Assembly: GCA_033980235.1 (NCBI GenBank)
Contig: CM067067.1
Location: forward strand, 14,178,901 to 14,242,900
DNA from: Diadema setosum
Taxonomy: Eukaryota; Echinodermata; Echinoidea; Diadematoida; Diadematidae
DNA length: 64,000 nucleotides
Direction: 5' to 3'
Shown here: piece by piece, positions 12,618-24,437 of the stretch
Layout: each line of letters starts with the position of its first letter
Numbering within the stretch: position 1 is the stretch's first letter
The notes under the pieces: model-generated
What the model saw: only the letters and a program-made list of their open reading frames with translations
What the model was told of the DNA's origin: nothing
The model's database searches: none
Made by a program: the position numbers and the translations under genes

Positions 12618-12682
12618 TTGTTGTTGCTGTTGTTGTTATTGTTGTTGTTGTTGTTGCTGCTGTTGTTGTTATTGTTGTTGTT
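12618..12682 (+). repeat. (TTG)n microsatellite
   Basis: Imperfect TTG trinucleotides with occasional CTG and ATT units. Confidence 0.9.
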
Positions 12683-12767
12683 GACGTGTGATAAACTCTC
12701 CTGGCCCCTTCGATCTATTATGTGACGTCATTCAGCAAGATTCTGCAAGACATTAAGACAAAATAGT

Positions 12768-13422
12768 TTAAAGGCATTATTTACCATTTGCAGATGATAC
12801 AAAAACCCAGCTTTAGAGCTTCAAAATAGCTCTAAAATGGAGTTAGGGGTAGAAACAACCAATGTAAATATGTTAATCCCGCACTCTTTGTAGTTGTAAG
12901 CTTTTCACCCCCCCCCCTTTATTTCCCCTTTCCCTCAGAGGTACCCACGTGTTGCAAATAGTCTTTTGAGTGGGTACCTCCACTTTTTTTTTTCGCAGAG
13001 TGCATAAATAGAGTGTATGTTTCTTTTTGTACTGAACATGTAGACATGAACATGTTGTTATCCCTGTCTGGCTATGTATATTATATCAACGACTCGCATG
13101 TCGAATTTATCATATTGTTTCTTGTACATTCTGTTGACAAAAAGTGAAAATAAAGTTTGAATTTAACTGAATCAGTATAATCAATGTTAAGAATTGTTAG
13201 ATATAGAAAATGTGAACATTAGTTATAATAGAATTCTTTCGAGAATAAACCGTCCACAGTTATGGTTTATTGAGAAAAATAGTTATATCTCCTCATATTT
13301 TAGGCTTTATTGGAAAACTTTTATATGATAGGAAGTTTTGTGATACACACTTTTAATGTGATAACTCAAACATTTTTCAAACTCACTGCTCCCAATGGTC
13401 TGATGGTAAACGATACCTTTAA
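12768..13422. mobile_element. TTAA MITE family B, interrupted copy
   Basis: It begins TTAAAGGCATTATTTACCATT and ends in GGTAAACGATACCTTTAA, as do the family B copies at 38362 and 38999. At about 12885-13165 it is split by a retroelement. Removing that insert restores the family B order. Confidence 0.8.
12885..13165 (+). mobile_element. Retroelement 3' fragment inserted in family B MITE
   Basis: The inserted segment ends GTGAAAATAAAGTTTGAATT, a LINE-like polyadenylation tail. The other family B copies are continuous across this point. The exact target duplication is unclear. Confidence 0.65.
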
Positions 13423-13499
13423 GCTATATTAAAAGTTTTCAAGAAGACATAATCTTTGTGTGTCTATATAAATCAATTAAAAAAGAATAGTATAGATTA

Positions 13500-13515
13500 A
13501 TCACACACACACACA

Positions 13516-13560
<45 letters not shown>
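13500..13560. repeat. (CA)n(TA)n microsatellite
   Basis: A short CA tract is followed by about 25 AT dinucleotides. Confidence 0.95.
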
Positions 13561-13563
<3 letters not shown>

Positions 13564-14429
13564 TATACATAACGAACATTCTTTAGAACTCACATAATAG
13601 GTGAATGTATGAATATCGCACACATAGAATAAAAGCGGATATAATCGTTTCTTTGTAATATGTATCTACACACAGTCATGTATAATGATTATTACATTCA
13701 ACTTTATCTTAAAAAAAGACAACAGATATTGACATATAAGATGTGTGTGTGTGTGTGTGGAGGGGGGGGGGGTAGTTGTAATTATGCCGCTAAAGACGAA
13801 TGAATTCAGTAACACCGAAGTCAATTTGAGTATACAATATGTAGATTCCTCGTCTTAGTGGATGGATTCTATTGCATAAAGATGAAGTCATATAGATGGT
13901 GAAATATACATTTTGACAGAAATTGTTGGTCGATTGGTGACACGCGTCCTATCGTCGGAAAAAAAAAAAATCCATGATCCTATGCAATTAGGAAAGGAGG
14001 ATTAGAGAAAATGAGTTTCGCGTTTGGAGTGCTAAAATGCAAAACAGGGGACTAACTACAAGGAACGCCTTTGGCGGTTTTTTTTTTTTAATGATCAATC
14101 CCATAAACCAAAGGGCTCCGAATGGACTCAAGTTTGCGCTTCCCTTCTTAAAACCTTTAGTGCCCCAATTCTCGAAGTGGTGTGCGTTTTTCAGGCGACA
14201 CGTGACGTTTACATCACGTGCGCACGCATAATTTATCCACTTTCGTACGCCTGTCGGTTCGAACTGAGAGCCTTGCCTACTCCTCCACCAATCACCACAC
14301 AGTGTGAAAGGGTCTTGAACGAAAACTGCAGATTGTATAAAACAAAGCAGTGCGAACTGTTATGGGAGTAGATTAGACAGTTTCTTCAGATACGATATAT
14401 TATATGCCTGAATTAGATAGATTACAAGA

Positions 14430-15235
14430 ACGAAAGATCAAACGTGTTTTTTTTTAATGTATAAAGTAGTTCTTGATTTAGTGCCTCAATGTTTGCAGCG
14501 CCATTTTGTTTTTAAGAGTTATAATTACAACCTAAGACAAACGACACACAATATCGTGTTACCGCCGATACGCATTGAATTTAAACGAAGGAGTATTTCT
14601 TATTACGGAACGAAGTTGTGGAATGATTTAGAAGATAAAATTAAAGTAACAAGTTGGGGTGAGTTTAAAAGGCGAATAAATGATGATGAAAGTGTCTTAG
14701 TTAGAGCAAAGGAACTTTTATTGTTCAGATAGCAATTATAATTATATCTTTTATTAGAGTTTATTCAAAATGGGGATGGATGAGTGTGTTTGAGTGTGTG
14801 TGTGTGTGTGTGTATGTGTGTGTACATAATTATATTAGGGTAGTTAGAGGGGATGTGCAGTGTGTGTGTGTTTTTTTTTATACATCAATCTGTAATCTTA
14901 GTTTTGCATGTGTGTGCTTTTTTAAGCGTGTGTATTGGATATTATTTGAGTAAGTTCAGTCATTTTTAATGGTTTCTCATTAATTAGTTATTTTGTGATA
15001 TTTTTATTTATACTCTCAAGTTTTAACGGAAATGTAATTTCATTTTTGTAATTTCATATTTTGTCTTGCCTATTTTGTGTCTTGCCTATGAAATGTAAAA
15101 TTAGTTTGTGTAGATATATGTACTTTTTATCTGTGTTTTATCCACTATGTATTATGCAACGTATACTTGTTTTTATTGCACAGGCTAACTGTAAAACAGC
15201 CGTGGCTGATGTTAGTACCGTGATTATATGCAATA
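14430..15235 (+). mobile_element. LINE 3' end: RT C-terminus plus 3' UTR
   Basis: The frame 14457-14732 encodes a 91-residue remnant with NLRQTTHNIVLPPIRIEFKR, RRSISYYGTKLWNDL and GEFKRRINDD. The block 'N-RQT-HN--LP--R-EF-KRS-SY-G--LWN-L' is the usual C-terminal end of CR1/Jockey-type LINE ORF2. The reverse transcriptase and endonuclease domains are missing, so the copy is 5'-truncated. The 3' UTR has TG-rich tracts, the hairpin CAGCCGTGGCTG (about 15198-15209) and AATAAA at 15233. It is a dead fragment. Confidence 0.7.
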
Positions 15236-15463
15236 AATGAGCTTGATGGAAACGAGACGAGGACGAGTCCACAATCAAATTCTTTGGACGATCAAGACAA
15301 GTGTGATACCACACAATGATCCCTTTAATTCCTCCAACTAAAATGGCCCACAACCTTACTTTCCTTCAGGGCCCTTTATACCCAGATTTCGTACGGTGTC
15401 TTGAATATGACAAAGGGAACTGAATACTAAAGGGAAAATTATAATGATTGTTATTGTCATTAT

Positions 15464-15500
15464 TATAATTATTATAATTATTATTATTATTATTATTATT
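15464..15500 (+). repeat. (ATT)n microsatellite
   Basis: An imperfect ATT tract of about 12 units. Confidence 0.9.
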
Positions 15501-15911
15501 GTTATAACCAATGTTATTAATGAAAGAAGGATATTATTCAGAGGGGTGAAGGTTCAGGTGTACCTGAACAGCAGTAGATGACAGGTTCGAGTCCCACTGG
15601 TTCCTTTTTTCCGACATGTTTGTTAATTTACAGATCAGCAGTTGCGATCTTAACAAATTTAATTTGTAGAGGGAGACAAACTGAAGAAACTTACACCTGA
15701 ACCAATATTATTGTTATTATTATTATCATGATTATGATTATTACTATTGCTATTATTGTCATTACTTTTACAATTACTTTTTTCAATGAAAAGAGAGCAA
15801 TAGAACAGATCAAAGGGAAATTAGTAGAGCTGAAACCGAAAGATTTAAAAGCCGAGCTGGTAATGTAATACAGAACTTGCCACTTGCGAAACTTTCGTGC
15901 TATAAGCAAGC

Positions 15912-15929
15912 AAACAAACTCACACAGGC

Positions 15930-15972
<43 letters not shown>

Positions 15973-16027
15973 CATATATATATATATAGATATATATATA
16001 TTGTATATATATATATATATATATATA
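15912..16027. repeat. (CA)n(TA)n microsatellite
   Basis: About 25 CA units are followed by interrupted TA repeats. Confidence 0.95.
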
Positions 16028-16029
16028 CA

Positions 16030-17230
16030 TAAAGTCAGACAAAAAATGATCGATGTCTTGTAATACCACTACGCTTATAAATTACATATTGCATAATACA
16101 GAAGATACAAAGGTAAATTCAAATCTAAATACATTCAGTCAAAGGTTATTGAATATCAGTGAATGCGCTGATTTTTCTTTCGTATAGATACTACTCTTTA
16201 CTGAATCTATTGTATAATAAATATCACAAACAGAAATCTGATATTAATAACAAAGCAATTAGGTTATAAGAAAACAAAATAGAGTGTACATATAGATTCA
16301 ACATAGAACCCTCATTTTGATAATGTAAGAGAAAAGTTTTGACTAATTTTAAAGCAAAGTGTGAGACCATCACAAGCAATTGCTTGAAGCTAAAGTAGCC
16401 CCTCCCCCCCCCCCTCCCCCCCCCCCCCCGAAAAAGAAAGAAAAAAAAAACATGAAGGTATATACGGGTTCGGAGGATTCAGTGGAGAAATTCATGACAA
16501 TATAAATTTGAACTTTACTGAGCAATTATATTGTCATTGTCCATAGGGGAATCTTGCTTTGATGATTTAAGAAGAAAAGAAGAGAAAGCACAATTAGATC
16601 TTGACATTTAAATTAGTCACTCATACTTGTATTTCAGCAGTAAGGGCTTCTTCATTAGGTATTAAAAGAAAACATGGAGGATGCAGCTTTTGTATTCTGA
16701 TAATGAATTCCATGCATCAGGACCAATGTCTCTTTTACCCGGAGTATATAGTCTGGAGTTGTCAATGAATATCAAAAGAATGATAAGCTGTGTGCAAGAC
16801 TCTGCAAATTGATGGACACTGGTGTTATACATGAAATCAGTTTGGGAAGTAAAAGGAAGAGATTATTTCGAGATTTAAAGCATAAAAATAGCCGTTCAAA
16901 ATTCATGAATATGATTTATTTTAAGCGACAGACAGGAGGTAGCTTGTATACATAGATATTCAACAATGAATTCATCAGAACCAATTTATGCGTCTTACGT
17001 TAGGAGCAGCCTGGAGTTGTTAGTGTATTTCAAAAGAATGATGAATTTGATAAGAATGAATTCTGATGTTATACATGACGTCATTTTGAGAAATAAAACG
17101 TAGAGATTATTTCGAGATTTTGAACACAGAAATAGCCGTAGGAAATTCGTGAATATCATTTATTTTAAGCGTTTTAAATTCGTAAGATAATCGAGCTGTA
17201 TGATTTGCAAATTATGCGAAGACGTACAAA
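16030..17230. other. AT-rich non-coding stretch with an internal duplication
   Basis: Two related segments, around 16780-16925 and 17030-17175, share TATACATGA, GAGATTATTTCGAGATTT, AAATAGCCGT and TTTATTTTAAGCG in the same order. They look like a diverged direct repeat of about 250 bp. Otherwise I see only C-tracts near 16400. Confidence 0.55.
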
Positions 17231-17242
17231 TTCGCAGACCAC

Positions 17243-17269
17243 AAACACACACACACACACACACACACC
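17243..17269 (+). repeat. (CA)n microsatellite
   Basis: About 13 CA units. Confidence 0.9.
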
Positions 17270-17439
17270 ACTCCTATATTTTAAGGTATTCTTTATTTGA
17301 CTTTCATTTGATATCAGCATCATTTTTACAACGAAACGAGTATAAAAAAATAAGCAGCTGTATTCTTATTTGTGCTGCTGATTCACATACACACATACAC
17401 ACAACAAACACAGTCTGGATAGGCAGTCGCTAATGTGGT

Positions 17440-17441
<2 letters not shown>

Positions 17442-17506
<65 letters not shown>

Positions 17507-17507
17507 T
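17442..17507 (+). repeat. (TA)n(TG)n microsatellite
   Basis: About 27 TA units pass directly into TG units. Confidence 0.95.
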
Positions 17508-18379
17508 TGTATACTCTATACTAAAATCATATCTTTCGTGATTATATATGTTATTCAATGTACATGTTCGTTTAAATATCAGTTTTATTCTATTTTATCA
17601 TTTTCTCGTGATCTCCACTACTTATTAGTGGATACCTCTACTTCCATCCTAAATATTCACTAAGTTGTGCTATATAGTTTATGATTACATTTTATTTGTT
17701 ATTTTCAGTTCATGAAAAGAATTCGTACTGTATTGTTTTAGTTTTAGTTTGTTTGTGTTTTCAAATCATTGTTTGGTGATGTACGCCTGTAAAAAAAAAA
17801 GAAAAAAAGATGTATTTTTCTGTTGCAGATGGAAATTCGATTCAATGCAGTTCAATAGAATATAGATAAGGGTAAATTGGAGTATCATATTGTTTATGCA
17901 GTTTGTTTGTTTTTTTGCTAAAGTGTGTTGCTGTTTGTTTGATATGCCTACTTCTTTTGAGACATTATTGAAGGGGCTGTATTATCATCAGGATGATATT
18001 TCACATTCAATTTGAATCTACCTAGGAATTTGGTGGGATTTTTAATGGTGAGGGCAATACCATCAGTTATCCTAATTCTATAATGGGCAAAATTGGCAAA
18101 GAAAAGTCTTTGATATACATGAAATCAGCTTTGCTCAATTACTCAAAGAGAACTTGTATGACATTTGAAATCATCACTGAGTAAAACTATTGATTGGTCT
18201 AAGTTGGAAATTTGCCATAACAATTATTCTATTTAAATTTTAACAAATATATCATACTTAAATTTACAGTTATATTTTTATTCACACGGTATATATAGTT
18301 TATGTTATCGTATAAAGCGATTTTAGTGATACCATCATTTCACATAGTTAGGTTTACTATGTGTGATGCGCTGCATTTT

Positions 18380-18580
18380 CCCCTTTGTAAATATTTATGT
18401 AATCCTTTTATTTGATATCAATAGTCTTCGTTGATAACAAATTGCAAGTTCTGTTTATCACATTGTGTCCTGCAATCAGTAAGGCCTCATGTTGAAAAAT
18501 AATGATTATTTATGTCATTTTGAACTGAAATGTTGAAAAATGCACAAATAAAACGAACCAATCCAACAAACGAACAAATA
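18380..18580 (+). mobile_element. LINE-like 3' tail
   Basis: CCTTTTATTTGATATCAATAG, TTCGTTGATAACAAATTGCAA and a terminal GAAAAATGCACAAATAAAAC recur in order at 21025-21170. Two unrelated sites sharing this end indicate copies of one retroelement tail. Confidence 0.6.
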
Positions 18581-18704
18581 TGACAATGAAATTTATAATG
18601 ATTTCAAAGATAAATGACACATTTTTTTCCGTGCATTGTACTGGTCAATCAAGAAGTCTCCATAACTGTGCATAAAACGATGCCCGGTTCCTTTGGATCC
18701 ATTC

Positions 18705-18926
18705 CACGAGACCGACACCCACGAGTCATACAGCCCACGAGTTCGACTCTGAAAAAAGGTCAATGAGTGGTACAATTCACGAGTCATACTGCCCATGAGT
18801 TCGACACTAGGTAAATTCAGCCCACGAGTTCGACATTAAACACGTGGCGTATGTTTCGGTCTTGTGGACCTTGTTTCCTTAGTGTCGAACTCATGGGCTG
18901 TATGACTTGTGGGTGTCGGTCTCGTG
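18705..18926. mobile_element. Palindromic element with GAGTTCGAC repeats
   Basis: The left arm CACGAGACCGACACCCACGA and the inverted right arm match at all but about two of the first 43 positions. Inside, CCCACGAGTTCGAC occurs several more times. The flanks carry an imperfect direct repeat (GGTTCCTTTGGATCCATT versus CCGTTCCTTTGACTTCATT). Confidence 0.75.
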
Positions 18927-19026
18927 ACGTGCACCCGTTCCTTTGACTTCATTATATACACCACCAAACATCATTCTTATAAACTACCTGTATGTATATA
19001 GTATACAGTGTATAACTAGTTTTCTG

Positions 19027-19070
19027 TATATATATATATATATATACACACATATATATATATATATGCA

Positions 19071-19121
<51 letters not shown>
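19027..19121 (+). repeat. (TA)n(TG)n microsatellite
   Basis: A TA tract with a CACACA interruption is followed by about 21 TG units. Confidence 0.95.
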
Positions 19122-19125
<4 letters not shown>

Positions 19126-19199
19126 AAAGCAAACAAAGGGAAGACTGACCAGAAACAATTTTTTATTTCATAAGTGACAACTTTCAGCAAAGAAAATGG

Positions 19200-20990
19200 G
19201 ATTCCATCGGGATATATCTTCGCATGCATGCTTTCATGCAATGGAAATGCCTTTATGGGCTTAACGTTTTGAGGTTAGTAGGTGATTTTTGTTGCTGCTG
19301 TTGTTGTTGTGTAGTTTTCAAAGCTGAATTTCCTGTCTATAAAAGGATATACCCAGGGTACTCTCATGACATTGCGGTCTCGCCTTTTTCCTGTGACATT
19401 TACCTTCCACATTATTGAATCTAGCGTGAAATGATGTTGCCATGAAGAATCTATTCGCATGGCGTTATTTCCTCTGAATTCTTTTTAGTCGGCTTGAGAC
19501 GACTACCCTATGATGGATACACAGTCACTTTTCCGATCTTTTGAGTGTGTATGTTTGTGTGTGTGTTTGTTTGTGTGTGTGTGTTTGTGTGTATTGTATT
19601 GTTTGTATATGTATGTCGTTGCGTGAAATAGGCAAGGGATGTAATATGTTTTTTTTTTATCCCCTTCTCTGCGATATCAAATACACAAAACAAAAACGTC
19701 CCCCCACCAAAATGGCGTAACTTTGTAAAGACATGAGTTTGAGCAAAATAATCCGGCATGGATATTTCTACAGTTATTTACTAATTTCTACTCGAAAATG
19801 AGTATATGATCTGTAGAGTCATGCATGAGTAAGCACACATTAAATGCAAAGTGATTACTCTTTAAAAGTCACGATGGTAATACTTGAGGATCTATGAAAT
19901 ATGCTATTTCTGGTGAATTATGAAGTGATGTTGTTGATATCATCCACCCTTTAAACGGCACACCTATCCTGACATTTTTCATGTTTTCTTATACGTTTAT
20001 GTGAGCACAGTCATAGATAAAAATGGCTATGCTCAACGCGCCTTAACTGTAAAATCCATTCGGTTTATTGGAAGAATTGGCACTAGATTTTTTAGTAACG
20101 TGCATGTTGTGTCAACAAAAGAGAAAGCCGTCGTGTTGTGGTTGAGGATGCACACTCTTAAAAGGAACAAGAAATGTCAAAGTGCACTATAAATAATTAT
20201 GGTACATAAGCGGGCCAAGAAATGGATGATAAAACAACAGCCCTTAAACATTTGCCAGAAACAGAATGTTTTACAGACCCCTGAAATGGCTTTTGTGACT
20301 TATGGAGAGTGACCATTCTTTTTGTCTAAGACGTATGATAACTCATGCATGACTCAACACACAAATCTCACTTTCACAAAGAAGTTGCTCAATAAGACTA
20401 GTGTACAAAACTATATCCCTGTAAAAGTATTTTGATAAAAACGTTGGCGTTCAAAAGTTACGCTATTTTGATCAAGGGGAAGTTACTTTTGTTGATGTTG
20501 TTTTGTGTATTTCAAATAAATGGTTTCCAAAAAAAAAAAAAAGATGTCAACAATGCGTATAAGAAAGTATCGTCATAATTTGCCACGAATATTTACGATG
20601 TCTTGAATGCGACGTCGTGATTCTCGATTAACCATTTGTGTGCTAATGAGTCGAAAGTCTACAAATTCCACATACAAACCTATGGACAAGAAATTAGTGG
20701 GGCATGCAGAGGGTTTAAAAATGTCACAGCTGACCCGACCCCGTCATGACTTTATTGGCGCCGCAAATGTCGTGTCGCATTCCCTTATATAAAGTGGTTT
20801 GGATGAAAAACAAAAAAACAACAACAACAGCAAAATATGCTTCTTAAAATTTCAGGCGGTGAAATCATCTGTCAAAGAAGTTATTCTTACCTTCTAATAG
20901 CCAGAGAAAATAACACCCAACATTTTGGCTCATTACTACAATATGGGAATATAATGATTTCACTGTCATTTCAAGTATACGCTTATGATA
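19200..20990. other. Non-coding stretch
   Basis: TG-rich imperfect tract at 19543-19612. The rest is AT-rich. A GC-richer island at 20600-20790 ends in an A-rich run, which could be an unrecognised short retroelement. I see no supported gene. Confidence 0.5.
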
Positions 20991-21024
20991 TGTATGGTCT
21001 GATGCATTTTTCTCTTCATGCACA

Positions 21025-21345
21025 TTCCTTTTATTTGACGTCGACAGTCATCGTTGATAATAGATTTGCAAGTTATATTTATCCTGTTGTATGTAAAAAA
21101 TGCTGAAAGATATTATTAATGATATCATTTTGTATTGAAATGATGAAAAATGCAGAAATAAAACCAACCAACCAAACAAACAAACAAACGATTGTTCATA
21201 AATATCACTTTGTATTGAAATGATGAAAAATGCAGAAATAAAACCAAACAAACAAACAAACGATTGTTCATAAATATCACTTTGTATTGAAATGATGAAA
21301 AATGCAGAAATAAAACCAAACAAACAAACAAAACGATTGTTATTA
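21025..21345 (+). mobile_element. LINE-like 3' tail, triplicated end
   Basis: The tail segment TTTGTATTGAAATGATGAAA ... GCAGAAATAAAACCAA occurs three times (21129, 21209, 21281; spacings 80 and 72 bp). The copies are separated by (CAAA)n and CGATTGTTCATAAATATCAC. Repeated frames on the minus strand are a by-product of the repeat. Confidence 0.75.
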
Positions 21346-22779
21346 TCCATCATTACTCTGCTGTTCAACCTGACAGTATTTTATTCAAATCAGGACTGCT
21401 TTCAGATCTGTTTTTAAGTGGATTCTCTTTCCGGCTGTATTCTCTCCTTCCGGCTGAAGACCGTGTATGGACGGTGCGATTTGAAGATCGCACCAATCGC
21501 ACCACGTGACTATGCGATCACGCGGATACAGAAGACTGACTTTAGATAGAGATGTCTGTGCATGATGCATGGCACTTTATACTTGCTTCGCGCAGCTGCC
21601 ACCAGATCATCAAGGAGAGCAGATGACGCCCAGCACAAATTTCTCAAGCTAAGTTGAGCCCAGTCGCCTCGAACATTAAAGCCCCGACGCAACTTGTTTG
21701 GCTAAGATATAGACTTTACATTTGGAGAGAAACTTGCTGGTTGTGTGAGGATAAGGTCTTCATGATTAATACAGGTGAATACAAGAGAGAAAGAGAGTGA
21801 AAGTTATGACAATTTCGGTTAAAAGTATGCTAAAATGAAATGAAAAATATAATACATGCACTGTAACCAAGGTAACTGTTATTTTTGCTAGTAGACACTT
21901 CAGTGGATATGGCATGTGTTCAGGGATGCCAACTTTGTGAAAAGCATTACAGTATTCCAGTATTCTGTGGGCAAACCTAACTTATTTTAGACATATGTGG
22001 TAATACAATTCGAGAAGACAGTGGGGGAAACAGTACTTTCTATGAAACCTGTAGCATTTTGGCAAACTTAGAAACAAAGAAACAATAAATACTGAAAAAT
22101 AAGTTTACATTATTATCACCAATCTGTTTAATAGTTTAGATTGCTTGCTTTTTGTATTGCCTTGGTTTCTTGTCAGTATTTGTGTTTTTTAACCGCCTTT
22201 TGGTCATATAGTAATTTTTCTTCAGTATATTGGTTGTTTTAACACCGTTATTATCAAAGGAAAATTAGGTTTGTTATAGTTATTCTTTTTTTCCTCTCTA
22301 ATGATTTCTTAAAACTCAGCTTGGTTTCTTTAAACGACACCAAACAGTACCTCAGACGGGCGTTGTCTAAGCAAAAAAAAAAAAAAAAAAAAAAAAAGAG
22401 TGATCAAACATACTCAAGTGAAGGGGAAAAGCAGTTTTCTTTGCGCCAACTAATGCGTGATTAACTCTAGCTCTTCTTTTATTTTCTGACTCGATTACAG
22501 GAATTCTCAAGATATGTGAATCACGGCAACAGTCAAAAGCTTACCTTGCCTCTTTTAGAATTTCAGTCTTTTTTTCTTTTTCCTGAGATAGATGTTTCTC
22601 TTATCTGCAAATCAGCCTGCGTAACGTGATAGGTACCATGATAACGACAAGGCTTGCTGGTAGCAATGATTCCCACATAAAAACCAACGGGGATGCTCTA
22701 ATGAGATAATTACCTCAAGTTTCATACAAACAATGGAAAGGCAAGTAAAAGAAGGAGGATATTGACCCCCTCAAAAAAA

Positions 22780-23012
22780 AAAACACCACAAAAAAAAAAA
22801 AAAACAAACAAAAAAAAAAACCTTGAGCTGTTGACCAGTCCAACGGTAGCGCGTCATCTGAAGAAGTAATTGCGATTAGCAGAGATATAGTCACGTGATT
22901 GCGGTTTTCCAAACCACATTCTGCATCATGAATCTGTCTTCCTTTGCGAGATGAAGATTTTAACATCCTCAAGAAACATTTTGTTGGTGAAGACGACTTG
23001 AAATTCGACACA
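22780..23012 (-). CDS. Possible 5' exon downstream of a CRE-like site
   Basis: Reading the minus strand, an ATG in context ACAATGG opens a frame beginning MDVSNFKSSSPTKCFLRMLK and continuing through DAECGLENRNHVT to a poly(T) tract near 22810. A TGACGTCA palindrome lies about 40 bp upstream. I do not recognise the protein, and there is no clear splice donor. The 3' end of the frame is simple sequence. Confidence 0.15.
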
Positions 23013-23050
23013 TCCATTGTTTCATAAAACAAGTGGCATGTTTACGTCAA

Positions 23051-23058
23051 TGACGTCA
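23051..23058. promoter_or_regulatory. CRE-like palindrome TGACGTCA
   Basis: A perfect CRE octamer lies beside a second half-site (TACGTCA, 23042-23048), so two CREB/ATF-type sites occur within 17 bp. This matches the known consensus. Any promoter role is inferred from the open frame just downstream on the minus strand. Confidence 0.3.
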
Positions 23059-23557
23059 ACAGAAAGACCAACCTGTTTTGCTGGATACCATATCGAAATG
23101 ATACGAATGTTCGGTATGTTTGCTATTTCTGCATTCTTTTTATTTCTTTGATAATTACGATCAGGTCTGGATAAATATTTTTCTTTCATCTAGTATTCAT
23201 GATGTAATAAAGTTATATTTTTTTCTATTATGTTAAAAGTTTTTCGCGTTTTTGTGCTTTTTGAGTTTACCTTTGAGAAATAAGAAACGGGCTAATATCT
23301 TCATTTTCTATTCATGAAACCGTGTTTTTGTTCTTGTTATTGTTGTCATGCGACAGATTGATATTTTTGTGTTTTTTGTGTGTGTTTTGTTTTGCTGATG
23401 GTCATACATTTTTAAGTCCTCCGCAGTTAAATCATTAAGACCACCAGATGGTGAAATAAGATATACAATGTAGTGGCGACAATCATGATTCTTCTGTATC
23501 TCAACAATCTGCTAAAACACACTGGTTTATCAAGCTCTTCGATGTTGATAAATGCTC

Positions 23558-23622
23558 ATTCAATTCAATTCAATTCAATTCAATTCAATTCAATTCAATT
23601 CAATTCAATTCAATTTAATTCA
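23558..23622 (+). repeat. (AATTC)n microsatellite
   Basis: About 13 pentamers. The same unit forms the tail of the retroelement at 6634, so this may be a LINE tail with the element body lost or unrecognised. Confidence 0.9.
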
Positions 23623-24437
23623 ACCTCATATCATGTTGTGGATTTTTATTATATATATTTTTTTTTATACTCACATCGAAATTCCGCATCATTCACAAAT
23701 TGGCTTTATGTATTAGAACAACTAGAAGCAAAATCTTTCATCGTAATCAAACCTAACTTGATAAAGTTTAGAAGATTTCAAATTTAAATGTCTAATTCTA
23801 AAGAAAACTTAAATTTCAAATTTTAAAATTATAACATTATATTCTTTCTTTTTTTTTCACCGAACATTGACATAAGTCGTAACCAAAAAATGGAAATTTC
23901 AGGACGTGATAATAGCATCACATCACAATTTTCTTTTTAACTGTTCTGTAAGCAAATCTTCTCCATCTATTCTGTTTTCTTTTCTGTCTGTCTTTCTTTG
24001 ACGGAGGAATGAAAAAAAGACCTGCATTTTGGCATCACCTAAAAATTAATATTGTCATAATCCAACAACGATGACCTGTCACGTGGAAAGGAATGTACTT
24101 GCGAATTCTACATGATTTTTGACGCAAGAAAGCAATAAAAGTGAGTTGTATTTAAGCATCACATTACAGATACATGTAATTTTGTCATTATTCCACCAAC
24201 GTTAACTGTCACGTGAATATGGAATGTATTTGCAAATTTATCCACCACTTACATGATTTCCATGATAATCAAGTTTTTGAAAAGACCTACCGGGAGAGCT
24301 GTGAGGGGATTTATGATTAAATCAATATCAGTTTTCGGCGAAAAACAAAAGATGATGAAACTTTAAATCTCTAAGACTTTCTTAGCTTATGTGTAATTTT
24401 GATGAAACATCACCCATGCATTTTCTTGGTCTGACTT

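Larger units (their letters stand above)
21400..24430. other. Mostly unique non-coding stretch
   Basis: A GC-richer patch at 21440-21690 contains CACGTG and a local inverted GGTGCGATT/GATCGCACC repeat. Poly(A) runs lie at 22372 and 22769-22820. I see no supported gene except the weak frame at 22780-23012. Confidence 0.5.

Noticed and set aside
15571..15608. tRNA-like B box (GGTTCGAGTCC followed by a T run)
   Set aside because: The five bases on each side do not pair into a T stem, and no D arm, anticodon arm or acceptor stem can be folded.
21048..21368. Minus-strand frame with repeated FVCLFGFISAFFIIS
   Set aside because: Direct translation of a triplicated LINE tail with (CAAA)n spacers.
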